Source: Paenibacillus sp. JNUCC-31
GTDB lineage: Bacteria; Bacillota; Bacilli; Paenibacillales; Paenibacillaceae
NCBI RefSeq assembly: GCF_014844075.1
Contig: NZ_CP062165.1
Coordinates: 3,658,001 to 3,722,000 of the forward strand
Reading direction: 5' to 3'
Length of the DNA: 64,000 bases
The translations under genes were made by a program, and so were the position numbers. The notes below the pieces were generated by a model, which saw nothing but the letters and a program-made list of their open reading frames with translations, had not been told where the DNA came from and searched no databases. Of this stretch, positions 9,443 to 18,278 are shown piece after piece (the stretch's first letter is position 1; every line of letters begins with the position of its first letter).

Positions 9443-11755
9443 ATGGACTATAAAGATGCTTCGCTTCCTATTCTAGAGCGGGTACAGGATTTGCTCGGTC
9501 GGATGACTACAGAGGAGAAGATTGGACAGCTGATCCAGCCAATGGGCTGGAAGACTTATGTGAAGGAAGCAGATGGCACAGTACAGGTTACAGAGGAGTT
9601 TAAAGCGGACATCGCACGGGGCGGGATTGGTTCATTGTATGGTGTGCTTCGTGCTGATCCCTGGACGGAAGTGACGCTGGAGACGGGCCTGACTCCAAGA
9701 GAGGGGGCTGTAGCCACCAATGAAATTCAGCGGTATGCCTTGGAGAACTCCCGGCTGGGAATTCCCATTTTGTTCGGGGAAGAGTGTTCTCATGGGCATA
9801 TGGCCATTGGGGCAACTGTATTTCCGGTGCCACTTGCGGTAGGAAGTGCCTGGAACATGGAGTTGTACCGCAAGATGTGCGAAGCAATTGCTGCGGAGAC
9901 GCGGAGCCAAGGGGGAGCGGCTACATATTCGCCTGTGCTTGATGTCGTGCGGGACCCGAGATGGGGGCGGACGGAGGAATGTTTTGCCGAAGATCCCTAC
10001 CTGATCGGTGAATTGGCGGTTGAAGCGATGAAAGGCTTGCAGGGTGACCAGCTCGATTCCGACCGGACAATTGTGGCGACGCTCAAACATTTTGCGGCAT
10101 ATGGCAGCTCCGAGGGGGGACGCAATGCAGCCCCTGTTCATATGGGACTGCGTGAGCTCCACGAGGTGGATCTGCTGCCGTTCAAGAAAGCCGTGGAAGC
10201 CGGGGCCTGCTCTGTCATGACGGCGTATAACGAAATTGATGGTGTGCCTTGTACGTCGAGTTCGTATCTGCTGAATGATCTCCTGCGTGAGCAATGGGGA
10301 TTTGATGGATTTGTCATCACTGATTTTGGTGCGATTCAGATGCTGGTCAATGGACACAACACTGCGGAGAACGGGGAGCAGGCCGTCGCTCAGTCGCTTC
10401 AGGCAGGTGTGGACATGGAAATGTCCGGGTACATGTACCGAAAGCATCTCGGGCAGGCCCTGGAGCAAGGATTAATTGGAGAGCAGGATTTGGACACAGC
10501 GGTAAAGCGGGTTCTGGAGATGAAGTTCAGATTGGGCTTATTCGAACACCCCTTCGTTGATCCCGACTTTGCAGAGCAGGTCATCGGATGTGAGGACCAT
10601 ATTCAGCTGGCAAGGAAAGTCGCGCAAGAGGGAGTCATTTTACTCAAAAATGAAGATAGCACGCTTCCGCTCAGCAAAACAGGTACAAAACTGGCGGTCA
10701 TTGGCCCGAATGCAAACCATATCTATAACCAGCTGGGTGACTACACCTCGCCGCAGCCTAGGGGACAGATCGTCACGGTACTGGATGGCATTACACGCAA
10801 GCTTGGTGCTGACACCGAAAAGGTGTTGTACGCACCGGGCTGCCGGATCAAGGGCGATTCCAGGGAGGGCTTTGCGCAAGCACTTGCCTGTGCCGAAGAG
10901 GCTGATACCATCGTTATGGTGATGGGCGGGTCCAGCGCACGTGATTTTGGCGAAGGGACCATTGATCTGCGGACGGGGGCATCCGTTGTTACGGATGATC
11001 CATGGAACGATATGGAGTGCGGTGAGGGCATAGACCGATCGTCTCTGAGTCTGATGGGTGTTCAACTGGAACTGGTGCAGGAAGTCCTTAAGCTGGGGAA
11101 ACCGGTTATTGTCGTTTATATTAACGGACGTCCCATTGCCGAACCTTGGGTTGATGAGCATGTCCATGCCATTGTGGAAGCGTGGTACCCAGGACAGGAG
11201 GGGGGCAACGCCATTGCGGATATTCTGTTCGGTGATGTGAATCCATCTGGACGTCTTACCGTCTCCATTCCCAAGCATGTAGGGCAGCTTCCAGTCTGCT
11301 ACAATGCCAAACGCACCCGGGGCAAGCGGTATCTGGAGACAGATCTTGCACCGCAATATCCGTTCGGCTTTGGGTTGAGTTATACCGATTTCAAATACGA
11401 GAATGTAAGGGTAGTACCAGAAGTAATCGGGCCTGACGATGAAGCGGAAGTACAGGTAGAAATCACGAATACCGGATCGGTTGCGGGAAGTGAGGTTGTG
11501 CAATTGTATATCACGGATGTGTCGGCTTCAGTCACCCGGGCTGAAATGTCACTGAAGGGTTTTCGTAAAATCCATCTGGAGCCAGGTCAGACCCAAACCG
11601 TTACGTTCCCTGTGCAAAAAGAACACCTCGCACTGATCGACTCCCGTCTCCAGTCTGTCGTGGAACCGGGTGAATTCAGGCTAATGGTTGGCCGCAATTC
11701 TATGGACTGGACCGCCTGCAGTCTGCACATCCAGAAGGTGGAGGTGGAGGCATGA
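9443..11755 (+). CDS. GH3 beta-glycosidase (beta-glucosidase/beta-xylosidase type)
   Basis: This 770-residue enzyme has the three-part layout of GH3: a TIM-barrel domain, an alpha/beta sandwich domain, and a C-terminal fibronectin-III-like domain (about 670-770). KHFAAYG begins at K215. The nucleophile is predicted as D294 in FVITDFGA. The motif set matches beta-glucosidases and beta-xylosidases rather than N-acetylglucosaminidases. No signal peptide is seen, so it is probably intracellular. ATG at 9443 follows AAGGAG with good spacing and is preferred over the GTG at 9437. The gene overlaps the GH38 gene by four bases, so the two are translationally coupled. The exact sugar is uncertain; beta-xylose would fit a plant N-glycan but is only a suggestion. 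Confidence 0.92.
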   Translation: MDYKDASLPILERVQDLLGRMTTEEKIGQLIQPMGWKTYVKEADGTVQVTEEFKADIARGGIGSLYGVLRADPWTEVTLETGLTPREGAVATNEIQRYALENSRLGIPILFGEECSHGHMAIGATVFPVPLAVGSAWNMELYRKMCEAIAAETRSQGGAATYSPVLDVVRDPRWGRTEECFAEDPYLIGELAVEAMKGLQGDQLDSDRTIVATLKHFAAYGSSEGGRNAAPVHMGLRELHEVDLLPFKKAVEAGACSVMTAYNEIDGVPCTSSSYLLNDLLREQWGFDGFVITDFGAIQMLVNGHNTAENGEQAVAQSLQAGVDMEMSGYMYRKHLGQALEQGLIGEQDLDTAVKRVLEMKFRLGLFEHPFVDPDFAEQVIGCEDHIQLARKVAQEGVILLKNEDSTLPLSKTGTKLAVIGPNANHIYNQLGDYTSPQPRGQIVTVLDGITRKLGADTEKVLYAPGCRIKGDSREGFAQALACAEEADTIVMVMGGSSARDFGEGTIDLRTGASVVTDDPWNDMECGEGIDRSSLSLMGVQLELVQEVLKLGKPVIVVYINGRPIAEPWVDEHVHAIVEAWYPGQEGGNAIADILFGDVNPSGRLTVSIPKHVGQLPVCYNAKRTRGKRYLETDLAPQYPFGFGLSYTDFKYENVRVVPEVIGPDDEAEVQVEITNTGSVAGSEVVQLYITDVSASVTRAEMSLKGFRKIHLEPGQTQTVTFPVQKEHLALIDSRLQSVVEPGEFRLMVGRNSMDWTACSLHIQKVEVEA

Positions 11756-14700
11756 TTCGAATTCAGCGATTCATCGAAGATCTGAAGCAGCGGCAATGGC
11801 TGGATACGATCGAGCTTCCAGAGTGGCAGATGCAGAGAGCCAGATACATTCGGCCAGGGGAATATGAGTATGAGCAGGCATATGAAAATGAAGATGTGCA
11901 AGCTGACAAGACAATGCAGAGTTTGAATCCGCTGAACAGCGTACATGGAACAACTTATTTTCTGAGTAAAACCGTGGAGATTCCGGCCGATTGGCATGAT
12001 CAGGCTGTCGGGTTGATTTTCGAGGCCGGGGGCGAAGGGCTGCTGAAGGTGAACGGCACGCCTTATCACGGACTGGACCGTAATCATCGGTATGTACCGC
12101 TGCCCAATAGCCGTGTGGGAACTGCGCCCTTACTGGAAATTGAGCTGTATGATCCCATACCGGAACCGCATGACCCACTGAACCGACAGGCAGTCATCCA
12201 GCCGCCAATTCAGGGCATCCGAGCCGCTTTGGTTCGTGTTAATTCGCCTCTACAGAGTCTGATGTATAGCATTACGGTACTCGCCGAATCACTTCGAGCA
12301 TTGCCGGAGAAAGCCATGAAGCGGACCCGTCTTGTCCGGGACATTCATCAGGTGATGGATAAGATGTACAACGAGCCGGAGCGCTGGAGTGAAGCGGTGT
12401 GGGTACAGCATTTGGAAGAATGGCTCACACAGTCGGTGCAGGAGGAAGATCCGGAAGAGTACCGGGACGGATTCATGCATCTGGTTGGGCAGTCCCATAT
12501 TGATATTGCCTGGCTGTGGCCTGTGCGTGAGACTGTGCGCAAGTCCAGCCGCACCTTCTCCACGATGTGTACGTTGATGGATGAGTACCCGGAGTTTGTG
12601 TATTCGCAAAGTCAACCGCAGCTGTACGCATTCGTGAAGCAGCATTATCCTGAGCTGTACGAACGAATCAAAGCCCGAATTGCCGAAGGCCGCTGGGAAC
12701 TGGTCGGTGGCATGTGGGTAGAGCCGGATCTGAATATTCCGAGTGGAGAGTCGCTGGTGCGGCAGATTTTGTACGGGCAGAACTTCTATCAGGAGGAGTT
12801 CGGCAAGCGTTCAAACATCGAGTGGCTTCCGGATACATTTGGCTACTGCGCTTCGCTGCCGCAGCTGCTCAAGCTGGCTGATATTCCTTATTTTATGACG
12901 ACCAAGCTCAACTGGAATGATACCAACGTTTTCCCGTATGATCTGTTCCACTGGGTGGGTATTGACGGAACCTCAGTTCTTGCGTACCTCAATCATGGAG
13001 TGAATGAGCATACAAGGCCCAAAGATGTCGATGAGCACTGGCAGTCCTACAAGCAGAAGGATGTACATCCCGAACAAATGCTGCTTTATGGGCATGGCGA
13101 TGGTGGAGGCGGGGTAACGAACGAAATGGTTGCATTCGCAGAGCGATCCCATTTCATGGTTGGGCAGCCCATCAGCAAATTTAGTACAGCTGGCGCGTTT
13201 TTCGAAGAGATTTTGAACAACAACCCTAAGCTGCCGAAATGGCATGGTGACTTATATCTGGAGCTGCACCGAGGTACCTATACAACCCATGCGCGGAACA
13301 AGCGGAGTAATCGAAAGGCGGAGGTCCTGTATCGGGAAGCGGAAATCTGGGGCCAGTTTGCCGGAGTTGAAGAAGCACAGGCGAAGAATGAACTGGATGA
13401 AGGCTGGAAGCTGATCATGCTCAACCAATTCCATGACATTATCCCGGGGACGTCCATTCCCGAAGTATACGTAACATCTGTGGAGGAGTATACGAAAGTG
13501 TTCACTCTGGGGACGTCGGTTACGGAAGGTTCTCTTGGCAGTATTGAGGAACGCGTTGCGACAGATGGATTCGAGGGTCTGCCCTATATTGTATTTAATA
13601 GCCTGGGTTGGGAGCGTGGAGAGGTTGTCACGATTACGGGTGACGAGAAACTGAGCGATTTGGCAGCGTTCGACCATCAGGGTAATCGTCTGGCGAGTGA
13701 CCTTGAGGCAAATGGAGACGTGCTGACCTTGTCCGTCTATGTCCCAACCATTCCGGCTTTTGGATATACAACGTTGTGGCTACGCCAGGCTCCGGATGCC
13801 AATCTTCCTACATTGAAGCAGGATGAATCCTTCCCTTCGGTTTGGGAAACGGACTTTTACACACTTGAATTTAACGATGTGGGGGAAATCACCAGATGGT
13901 ATGACAAGTCCATTCAACGGGAGTGGCTGAAACCGGGCGATAAAGCGAACGAGCTACAGTTTTTCCATGACAGGCCAACGTACTGGGATGCTTGGGATAT
14001 TGATCCGCGGTTTGAATCGCAACGTGCAGGAGCGGCAGAGCTGATCTCCAGAGAAGTAGTACAGCGTGGAGTAACGCAGGACATCCTTCGATTTCACTGG
14101 AAGTTAAACGACTCGGAGATTCACCAGGATATCAATTTATATCGTCATCAGCGACGTGTTGATTTCAAGACAAAGGTAAACTGGGCTGAGAGCCATAAGC
14201 TGCTCAAAGTGGCTTTTCCCGTTGATCTGGTATCAGCGAAAGCAGCCTACGAAATTCCGTTTGGTGCGTTGGAGCGGCCAACCCATAACAACACCAGCTG
14301 GGAGCAGGCCCAGTTTGAGGTATGCGGTCACCGCTGGGCGGATATCTCCGAGGGCAACAGTGGTGTTAGCCTGCTGAACGATTGCAAATATGGATATGAC
14401 ATCAAGGATCAGACGATCCGTCTTTCCCTGCTCCGCGCTCCCAAATGGCCGGATGAACATGCTGACCAGGGTGAGCATGAATTCACTTATTCCCTGCTGC
14501 CGCATCAGGGAGATTGGCGGGAAGCGGGTGTGGTACGACATGCGATGGAACTAAATCACCCGGTTCGGGTTGTTGCGAGTGAGCGACACGCTGGCACATT
14601 GCCGGCAGAACATAGCTGGGTTCATTTCCATAGTGAACATGTCATTCTGGATACGATCAAGGCTTCCGAAGATGGCACGGGAACGGTACTTCGTTTCTAT

Positions 14701-14877
14701 GAGTCATCTGGTGGAAGAGAAACGGTTCAGGTTCAATGGGCTGACGCGCGTATACAGACGTCTGTGGTCAATCTGCTGGAGGATGAAATTATGCCACTAG
14801 CTTGTCATGAAGGGAAGTTTGAGCTGACATTCAAGCCATATGAAATTCAAACCGTGAAGCTGGTTTCAGCCGATTAG
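11752..14877 (+). CDS. GH38 alpha-mannosidase
   Basis: This 1041-residue enzyme is predicted to remove alpha-linked mannose with a zinc-dependent retaining mechanism. The metal site appears as SHIDIAWLWP (H249, D251), and the nucleophile is predicted as D361 in WLPDTFGYCASLPQ. An N-terminal beta-rich domain (about 1-235), the catalytic and helical-bundle part (about 240-600) and large C-terminal beta domains agree with long bacterial GH38 enzymes. It lacks a signal peptide. The start ATG overlaps the stop of the GH3 gene as ATGA. With the fucosidase upstream it suggests use of a fucosylated, mannose-bearing glycan. Confidence 0.94.
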   Translation: MIRIQRFIEDLKQRQWLDTIELPEWQMQRARYIRPGEYEYEQAYENEDVQADKTMQSLNPLNSVHGTTYFLSKTVEIPADWHDQAVGLIFEAGGEGLLKVNGTPYHGLDRNHRYVPLPNSRVGTAPLLEIELYDPIPEPHDPLNRQAVIQPPIQGIRAALVRVNSPLQSLMYSITVLAESLRALPEKAMKRTRLVRDIHQVMDKMYNEPERWSEAVWVQHLEEWLTQSVQEEDPEEYRDGFMHLVGQSHIDIAWLWPVRETVRKSSRTFSTMCTLMDEYPEFVYSQSQPQLYAFVKQHYPELYERIKARIAEGRWELVGGMWVEPDLNIPSGESLVRQILYGQNFYQEEFGKRSNIEWLPDTFGYCASLPQLLKLADIPYFMTTKLNWNDTNVFPYDLFHWVGIDGTSVLAYLNHGVNEHTRPKDVDEHWQSYKQKDVHPEQMLLYGHGDGGGGVTNEMVAFAERSHFMVGQPISKFSTAGAFFEEILNNNPKLPKWHGDLYLELHRGTYTTHARNKRSNRKAEVLYREAEIWGQFAGVEEAQAKNELDEGWKLIMLNQFHDIIPGTSIPEVYVTSVEEYTKVFTLGTSVTEGSLGSIEERVATDGFEGLPYIVFNSLGWERGEVVTITGDEKLSDLAAFDHQGNRLASDLEANGDVLTLSVYVPTIPAFGYTTLWLRQAPDANLPTLKQDESFPSVWETDFYTLEFNDVGEITRWYDKSIQREWLKPGDKANELQFFHDRPTYWDAWDIDPRFESQRAGAAELISREVVQRGVTQDILRFHWKLNDSEIHQDINLYRHQRRVDFKTKVNWAESHKLLKVAFPVDLVSAKAAYEIPFGALERPTHNNTSWEQAQFEVCGHRWADISEGNSGVSLLNDCKYGYDIKDQTIRLSLLRAPKWPDEHADQGEHEFTYSLLPHQGDWREAGVVRHAMELNHPVRVVASERHAGTLPAEHSWVHFHSEHVILDTIKASEDGTGTVLRFYESSGGRETVQVQWADARIQTSVVNLLEDEIMPLACHEGKFELTFKPYEIQTVKLVSAD

Positions 14878-15016
14878 ACTCAGGAAACCGGATAAGAAAT
14901 GACCCGAGAAAAAGGAGTGACCGAGTAGGGGTCGAAAATTGTATAGAGGATTCCATTCATCATGAAAGCGCATCAGGAATAGGAAATCAAATACCGATTT
15001 AACGGGAGGGTATGGC

Positions 15017-15892
15017 ATGAAATTAACAAACAAGATTGGTGTTATCGTGGATAGCTTCGGTGTAGGTGTACGTGAAGGGTTAAGAAAAGCGAAGGATGTA
15101 GGTGCAGAAGGCGTACAGATCTATGCAGTCCATGGAGAGATGGACCCTGCAAATCTCTCTCCGGCAGATCGCAAGGAGTTAAGAAGTTACATCGATTCTC
15201 TCGGTCTTGAAATTTCTGCCCTGGTTGGCGATTTGGGTGGTCACGGGTTTCAGGTCAAGGAAGATAACCCGTGGAAAGTAGAGAAGTCCAAGCGCATCGT
15301 GGATCTGGCTCTTGATCTGGGCACGAATATCGTTACAACACATATCGGAATTGTTCCGCACGATCCTTCCTCGGAAGTGTACGCCACGCTGCATGCTGCG
15401 TGTGAGGAGCTTGGTCAATACGCCAAAAGCGCAGGAGCATACTTCGCAATTGAGACGGGACCAGAAACGGCAGCAGATCTGAAAGGATTTCTGGATACCT
15501 TGTCAACCAATGGAGTTTCGGTGAATTTTGACCCGGCGAATATGGTGATGGTTACCGGAGATGACCCTGCACGGGGTGTTCATCTGCTCAAGGATTATAT
15601 TGTGCATACCCATGTGAAAGATGGGGTGCGCCTAAAGGAAGTAGACCCCAGGGATGTATACGGTGCAGTAGGGTACGCGCCCATGGATCATGAGAAAATT
15701 GCCGAAATGGTCTCTTCTGGAACGTTCTTCCGAGAGGTGCCTCTGGGTGAGGGTAGCGTGGATTTTGACGGATACTTTGCAGCCCTTCGGGATATTGGCT
15801 ATACGGGGTATCTGACGATTGAACGCGAGGTAGGCGACCAGCCAGAGCTGGACATTCGCAAAGCGGTTAAATTTATCCAACAATACCGATAG
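15017..15892 (+). CDS. Sugar phosphate isomerase/epimerase family TIM-barrel protein
   Basis: This 291-residue cytoplasmic protein belongs to the AP-endonuclease-2/xylose-isomerase-like TIM-barrel group, whose members isomerise or epimerise sugars and keto-sugars or dehydrate inositol derivatives. Likely metal-site residues lie in IETGPE, VNFDPANM, VHTHVKDG and the terminal TIERE motif. GGGAGGG precedes the ATG. It is followed after 12 bases by a second protein of the same superfamily, and the pair closes the glycan locus. The reaction is unknown; conversion of a released or oxidised sugar, perhaps with the Gfo/Idh/MocA enzyme at the start of the locus, is a reasonable inference. Confidence 0.85.
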   Translation: MKLTNKIGVIVDSFGVGVREGLRKAKDVGAEGVQIYAVHGEMDPANLSPADRKELRSYIDSLGLEISALVGDLGGHGFQVKEDNPWKVEKSKRIVDLALDLGTNIVTTHIGIVPHDPSSEVYATLHAACEELGQYAKSAGAYFAIETGPETAADLKGFLDTLSTNGVSVNFDPANMVMVTGDDPARGVHLLKDYIVHTHVKDGVRLKEVDPRDVYGAVGYAPMDHEKIAEMVSSGTFFREVPLGEGSVDFDGYFAALRDIGYTGYLTIEREVGDQPELDIRKAVKFIQQYR

Positions 15893-15904
15893 GGAGCTGA
15901 GCAG

Positions 15905-16777
15905 ATGAAAGTGGGCCTGAGTACGTATAGCTTGTTGAACGATCTGAATTCGGGTGAGATGACGGTTCTGGATATCATCGACTGGATTGCTGCAAATGGT
16001 GGCGAGCATATGGAGATGGTTCCGTATGGCTACACCGTGGAAGACAATCCTGATCTGGCCGATGCCATTCGGGAGCGGGCTGCTTCTGCGGGTATTGAGC
16101 TGTCCAACTATTCGATGCCTGCGAATTTTGTGCAGGAGACGGAAGAAGCTTTTGAAGAAGAGATGGCTCGGGTCAAAAGACATGTCGATGTTGTACACCG
16201 AATGGGTGTAAAGCATATGCGTCATGACGTAACGGCGTTTACGTTGCCTAAGGAGAAAATGACCATTGCCTGGTTTGAGGAAAATTTGCCGCTGATGGTG
16301 AAGGGAAGTCAGATCATCGCTGATTATACTGCGCAGTTTGGCATTACAACAACCATTGAGAATCACGGCTTCAGTGTGCAGGCCAGCGACCGTGTGCAGC
16401 GCGTGCTTCATGCCGTGGATCGTCCCAACTTCAAAACGACACTCGATATTGGCAACTTTATGTGTGTGGACGAGAATCCGATTATCGGGGTCATGAAAAA
16501 TCTGCCGTACGCTTCTCTGGTCCACTTCAAAGACTTTTATTTCCGCCCTTTTGACGAGCATCCCGGTGAAGGGGAATGGTTCACAACCGCTTACGGCAAC
16601 TTCCTGCGTGGTGCCATTGTTGGGCAGGGGGATATTCCAATCCGCAAAATTGTGAAGCTGATCAAAGACTCCGGGTATGATGGTAACATTACAGTAGAGT
16701 TCGAAGGCATGGAGGAATGCAAATCAGCGTCCAAAATCGCCATGAGCAACCTGCGCCGATTCTGGGAAGAGGCGTAA
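15905..16777 (+). CDS. Sugar phosphate isomerase/epimerase family TIM-barrel protein (second)
   Basis: This 290-residue protein is of the same TIM-barrel superfamily as its upstream neighbour but clearly diverged from it. Probable metal ligands fall in TTIENHG, TTLDIGNF, LVHFKDF and ITVEFEG. It begins 12 bases after the upstream stop with a GGGAG-type ribosome binding site, so both are on one transcript. A hairpin terminator follows. Two paralogous isomerase-type proteins side by side are common in Paenibacillus sugar loci, which suggests consecutive steps on one substrate, but the steps cannot be named from sequence. Confidence 0.85.
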   Translation: MKVGLSTYSLLNDLNSGEMTVLDIIDWIAANGGEHMEMVPYGYTVEDNPDLADAIRERAASAGIELSNYSMPANFVQETEEAFEEEMARVKRHVDVVHRMGVKHMRHDVTAFTLPKEKMTIAWFEENLPLMVKGSQIIADYTAQFGITTTIENHGFSVQASDRVQRVLHAVDRPNFKTTLDIGNFMCVDENPIIGVMKNLPYASLVHFKDFYFRPFDEHPGEGEWFTTAYGNFLRGAIVGQGDIPIRKIVKLIKDSGYDGNITVEFEGMEECKSASKIAMSNLRRFWEEA

Positions 16778-16801
16778 TAAGCATTAGCGACGGAATGGAT
16801 C

Positions 16802-16827
16802 AAGGGCCACTTTTCGAAGTGGCTCTT
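16802..16827. terminator. Bidirectional hairpin between convergent genes
   Basis: AAGGGCCACTT and AAGTGGCTCTT form a stem around a short TTCG-centred loop. It lies just after the isomerase operon on one side and abuts the stop codon of the small - strand membrane gene on the other, so it can end transcription from both sides. Confidence 0.6.
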
Positions 16828-17058
16828 AAGGTTGATCCCTCAGTCCGCGGCTGCCCATCGCCAAACCGATGAAGGCCAGAGAAGTGGCAAATAATGCCCC
16901 GGAGAGCACATCCATTCAGCAGTACCCATAGTACGGGCGAGTTCCCCTGCGAGTGTAGCAAAAAACAGACCCAATGTCATCGTTAACCAACTCATTCCAA
17001 TAACAGCCATACCGCTGCTGCGTCGTTTCTGGGTTATATGTTCAGGTAACTTGCTCAT
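16826..17058 (-). pseudogene. Small two-helix membrane protein gene, apparently frameshifted
   Basis: From the ATG at 17058 the open frame gives a charged N terminus (MSKLPEHITQKRRSS) and one membrane helix (about 17-40). After residue 48 the same frame becomes an unlikely tail rich in Trp, Pro and Cys that stops at 16840. One other frame continues sensibly from the ATG at about 16909 as MDVLSGALFATSLAFIGLAM, a second membrane helix, and stops at 16826-16828 against the terminator hairpin. The switch falls at GAATGGATGTG, where loss of one ATGG repeat copy would explain it. The joined protein would be close to 78 residues. It may be a true pseudogene or a sequencing slip. No function is known. 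Confidence 0.6.
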
Positions 17059-17236
17059 GCTAATCCCCTCCTGCTGCCAGTATAAACCCTCCAGTTAACG
17101 TCAGGGTCAAGAAGGTAATATGACTAACAGAATATGGACTTATGCAAGGATTAAGTTACGAGCACCACAAGTATGGTATAATGGATATATTCAGCCTGGA
17201 AAATAACTGGCTATGGATGGGAGAGGTCGCTGATCT

Positions 17237-17464
17237 ATGCAGGTATTCGAGGACTGGAATCAAAAAGTAAAGAAGACATTTAATGCGACGAATCCCGAGG
17301 TCGTATTGACGGTATCGGAAGCAGGGAGTTTGCTCGGTTTGACCAAAGACCAGATGAAACTGTACGTGGACAAGAACAAACTAACGAAGGTTCCGATCAT
17401 GAGAAGTGTTCACCGATACCTCTTATTGAAAAGTGAAATAGATAGCATCGTCAATACACGATAA
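17237..17464 (+). CDS. Small helix-turn-helix (excisionase-like) protein
   Basis: This 75-residue protein contains a predicted winged-helix or excisionase-type DNA-binding stretch, LTVSEAGSLLGLTKDQMKLY (about 29-48), followed by a wing-like LTKVPI...HRYLLL and the closing helix KSEIDSIVNT. This layout is seen in small MerR/excisionase-like proteins. A GGGAGAGG ribosome binding site precedes the ATG. It stands alone between a - strand membrane gene and a VOC gene, with no phage genes nearby. A regulatory role is an inference from the fold; the target is unknown. Confidence 0.7.
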   Translation: MQVFEDWNQKVKKTFNATNPEVVLTVSEAGSLLGLTKDQMKLYVDKNKLTKVPIMRSVHRYLLLKSEIDSIVNTR

Positions 17465-17475
17465 CCTCATAGGAT

Positions 17476-17523
17476 TGACCACAGCCATTTGACCGATAGG
17501 ATTCGGGAGAGTGGTTTTTTTTT
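17476..17523 (+). terminator. Probable terminator after the small HTH gene
   Basis: GACCAC pairs with GTGGT at the base of the structure, with an inner CCGA/TCGG stem, and nine T residues follow. The stem is interrupted, so the call is moderate. The remainder of the gap to the VOC gene holds that gene's promoter. Confidence 0.5.
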
Positions 17524-17665
17524 GAGAAAAAGGGGCGCGTTCTGATCTAAAATCTCTTGTGCCGGAACAAGAGGCGTGACCTGATTGCGAGCAGGATAGA
17601 AAAAGAATATTTTGGTAACCCTAATCATATAAACGGCCCGTAGAGAGGAGTGAAGAAATAAGCAC

Positions 17666-17695
17666 TTGTCAAAGGGGATCCGGTTCGTATATACT
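17666..17695 (+). promoter_or_regulatory. SigA-type promoter of the VOC gene
   Basis: TTGTCA at 17666-17671 and TATACT at 17690-17695 are separated by 18 bases. They lie about 60 bases upstream of the VOC start and form a plausible housekeeping promoter. Confidence 0.55.
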
Positions 17696-17753
17696 CATGT
17701 CGCAAGTGGCATGAACGTATATAATTACATAAGCCCAAGGAGATGAAGCACGC

Positions 17754-18182
17754 ATGTCGATCAGCTTGAATGTGTATCTTGTAACCAATGGAAACGGACG
17801 AGAAGCCGTCGATTTCTACAAAGACGTTTTCGATGCGAAAGTGCTTGCTATTCAGACCTTCGGCGAAGGCCCGTCGAGTCCTGATCACCCGATTCCGCCC
17901 GAAGCTACAGATTGGATTATGCACGCTTCTTTGCAGATTGGTGGTTCGGTGTTAATGTTGTCCGATACGTTACCTGGCATGCCTCATATTATCGGTAACC
18001 ACATTAGCGTGACCGTCAATACGGATACTGCGGATGAGGCCAAACAGATTTTCAACAAGCTTGAAGCTGGCGGTGAAGTGGGCATGCCCATCCAGGAGAC
18101 ATTCTGGAGTCCAGCCTATGGCATGGTAACGGACAAGTTTGGTGTACAGTTTCAGATTAGCGCTACACCTGGACAAGCGTAG
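17754..18182 (+). CDS. VOC superfamily (glyoxalase/PhnB-like) protein
   Basis: This 142-residue cytoplasmic protein has the paired beta-alpha-beta-beta-beta layout of the vicinal oxygen chelate superfamily, and the sequence is closest in feel to the PhnB/YjdN branch (NVYLVTNGNGREAVDFYKDVF at the start, YGMVTDKFGVQFQIS at the end). Members include glyoxalases, resistance proteins and many of unknown role. The ATG follows AAGGAG with about eight bases between. It is monocistronic, with its own promoter and a strong terminator. No substrate can be assigned. Confidence 0.85.
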   Translation: MSISLNVYLVTNGNGREAVDFYKDVFDAKVLAIQTFGEGPSSPDHPIPPEATDWIMHASLQIGGSVLMLSDTLPGMPHIIGNHISVTVNTDTADEAKQIFNKLEAGGEVGMPIQETFWSPAYGMVTDKFGVQFQISATPGQA

Positions 18183-18216
18183 GACTGCTTTCCCTCGACC
18201 GTATCGCTTTACAATG

Positions 18217-18260
18217 AAAAAACCTCTACGATCTGCTTTAGGCAGTCGTGGAGGTTTTTT
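18217..18260. terminator. Bidirectional terminator between VOC gene and - strand hypothetical gene
   Basis: AAAAAACCTCTACGATCTGC pairs with GGCAGTCGTGGAGGTTTTTT around a TTTA loop. A-run and T-run flank the stem, so it can stop both the VOC transcript and the convergent - strand gene. Confidence 0.92.
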
Positions 18261-18278
18261 AAGTACCCTTTTGAGAGA

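Noticed and set aside
9443..11755. GH3 enzyme as a beta-N-acetylglucosaminidase
   Set aside because: The KHFAAYG...GGRN pattern and the presence of the second and FnIII-like domains fit beta-glucosidase/xylosidase; the short GlcNAc-type motif set is missing.
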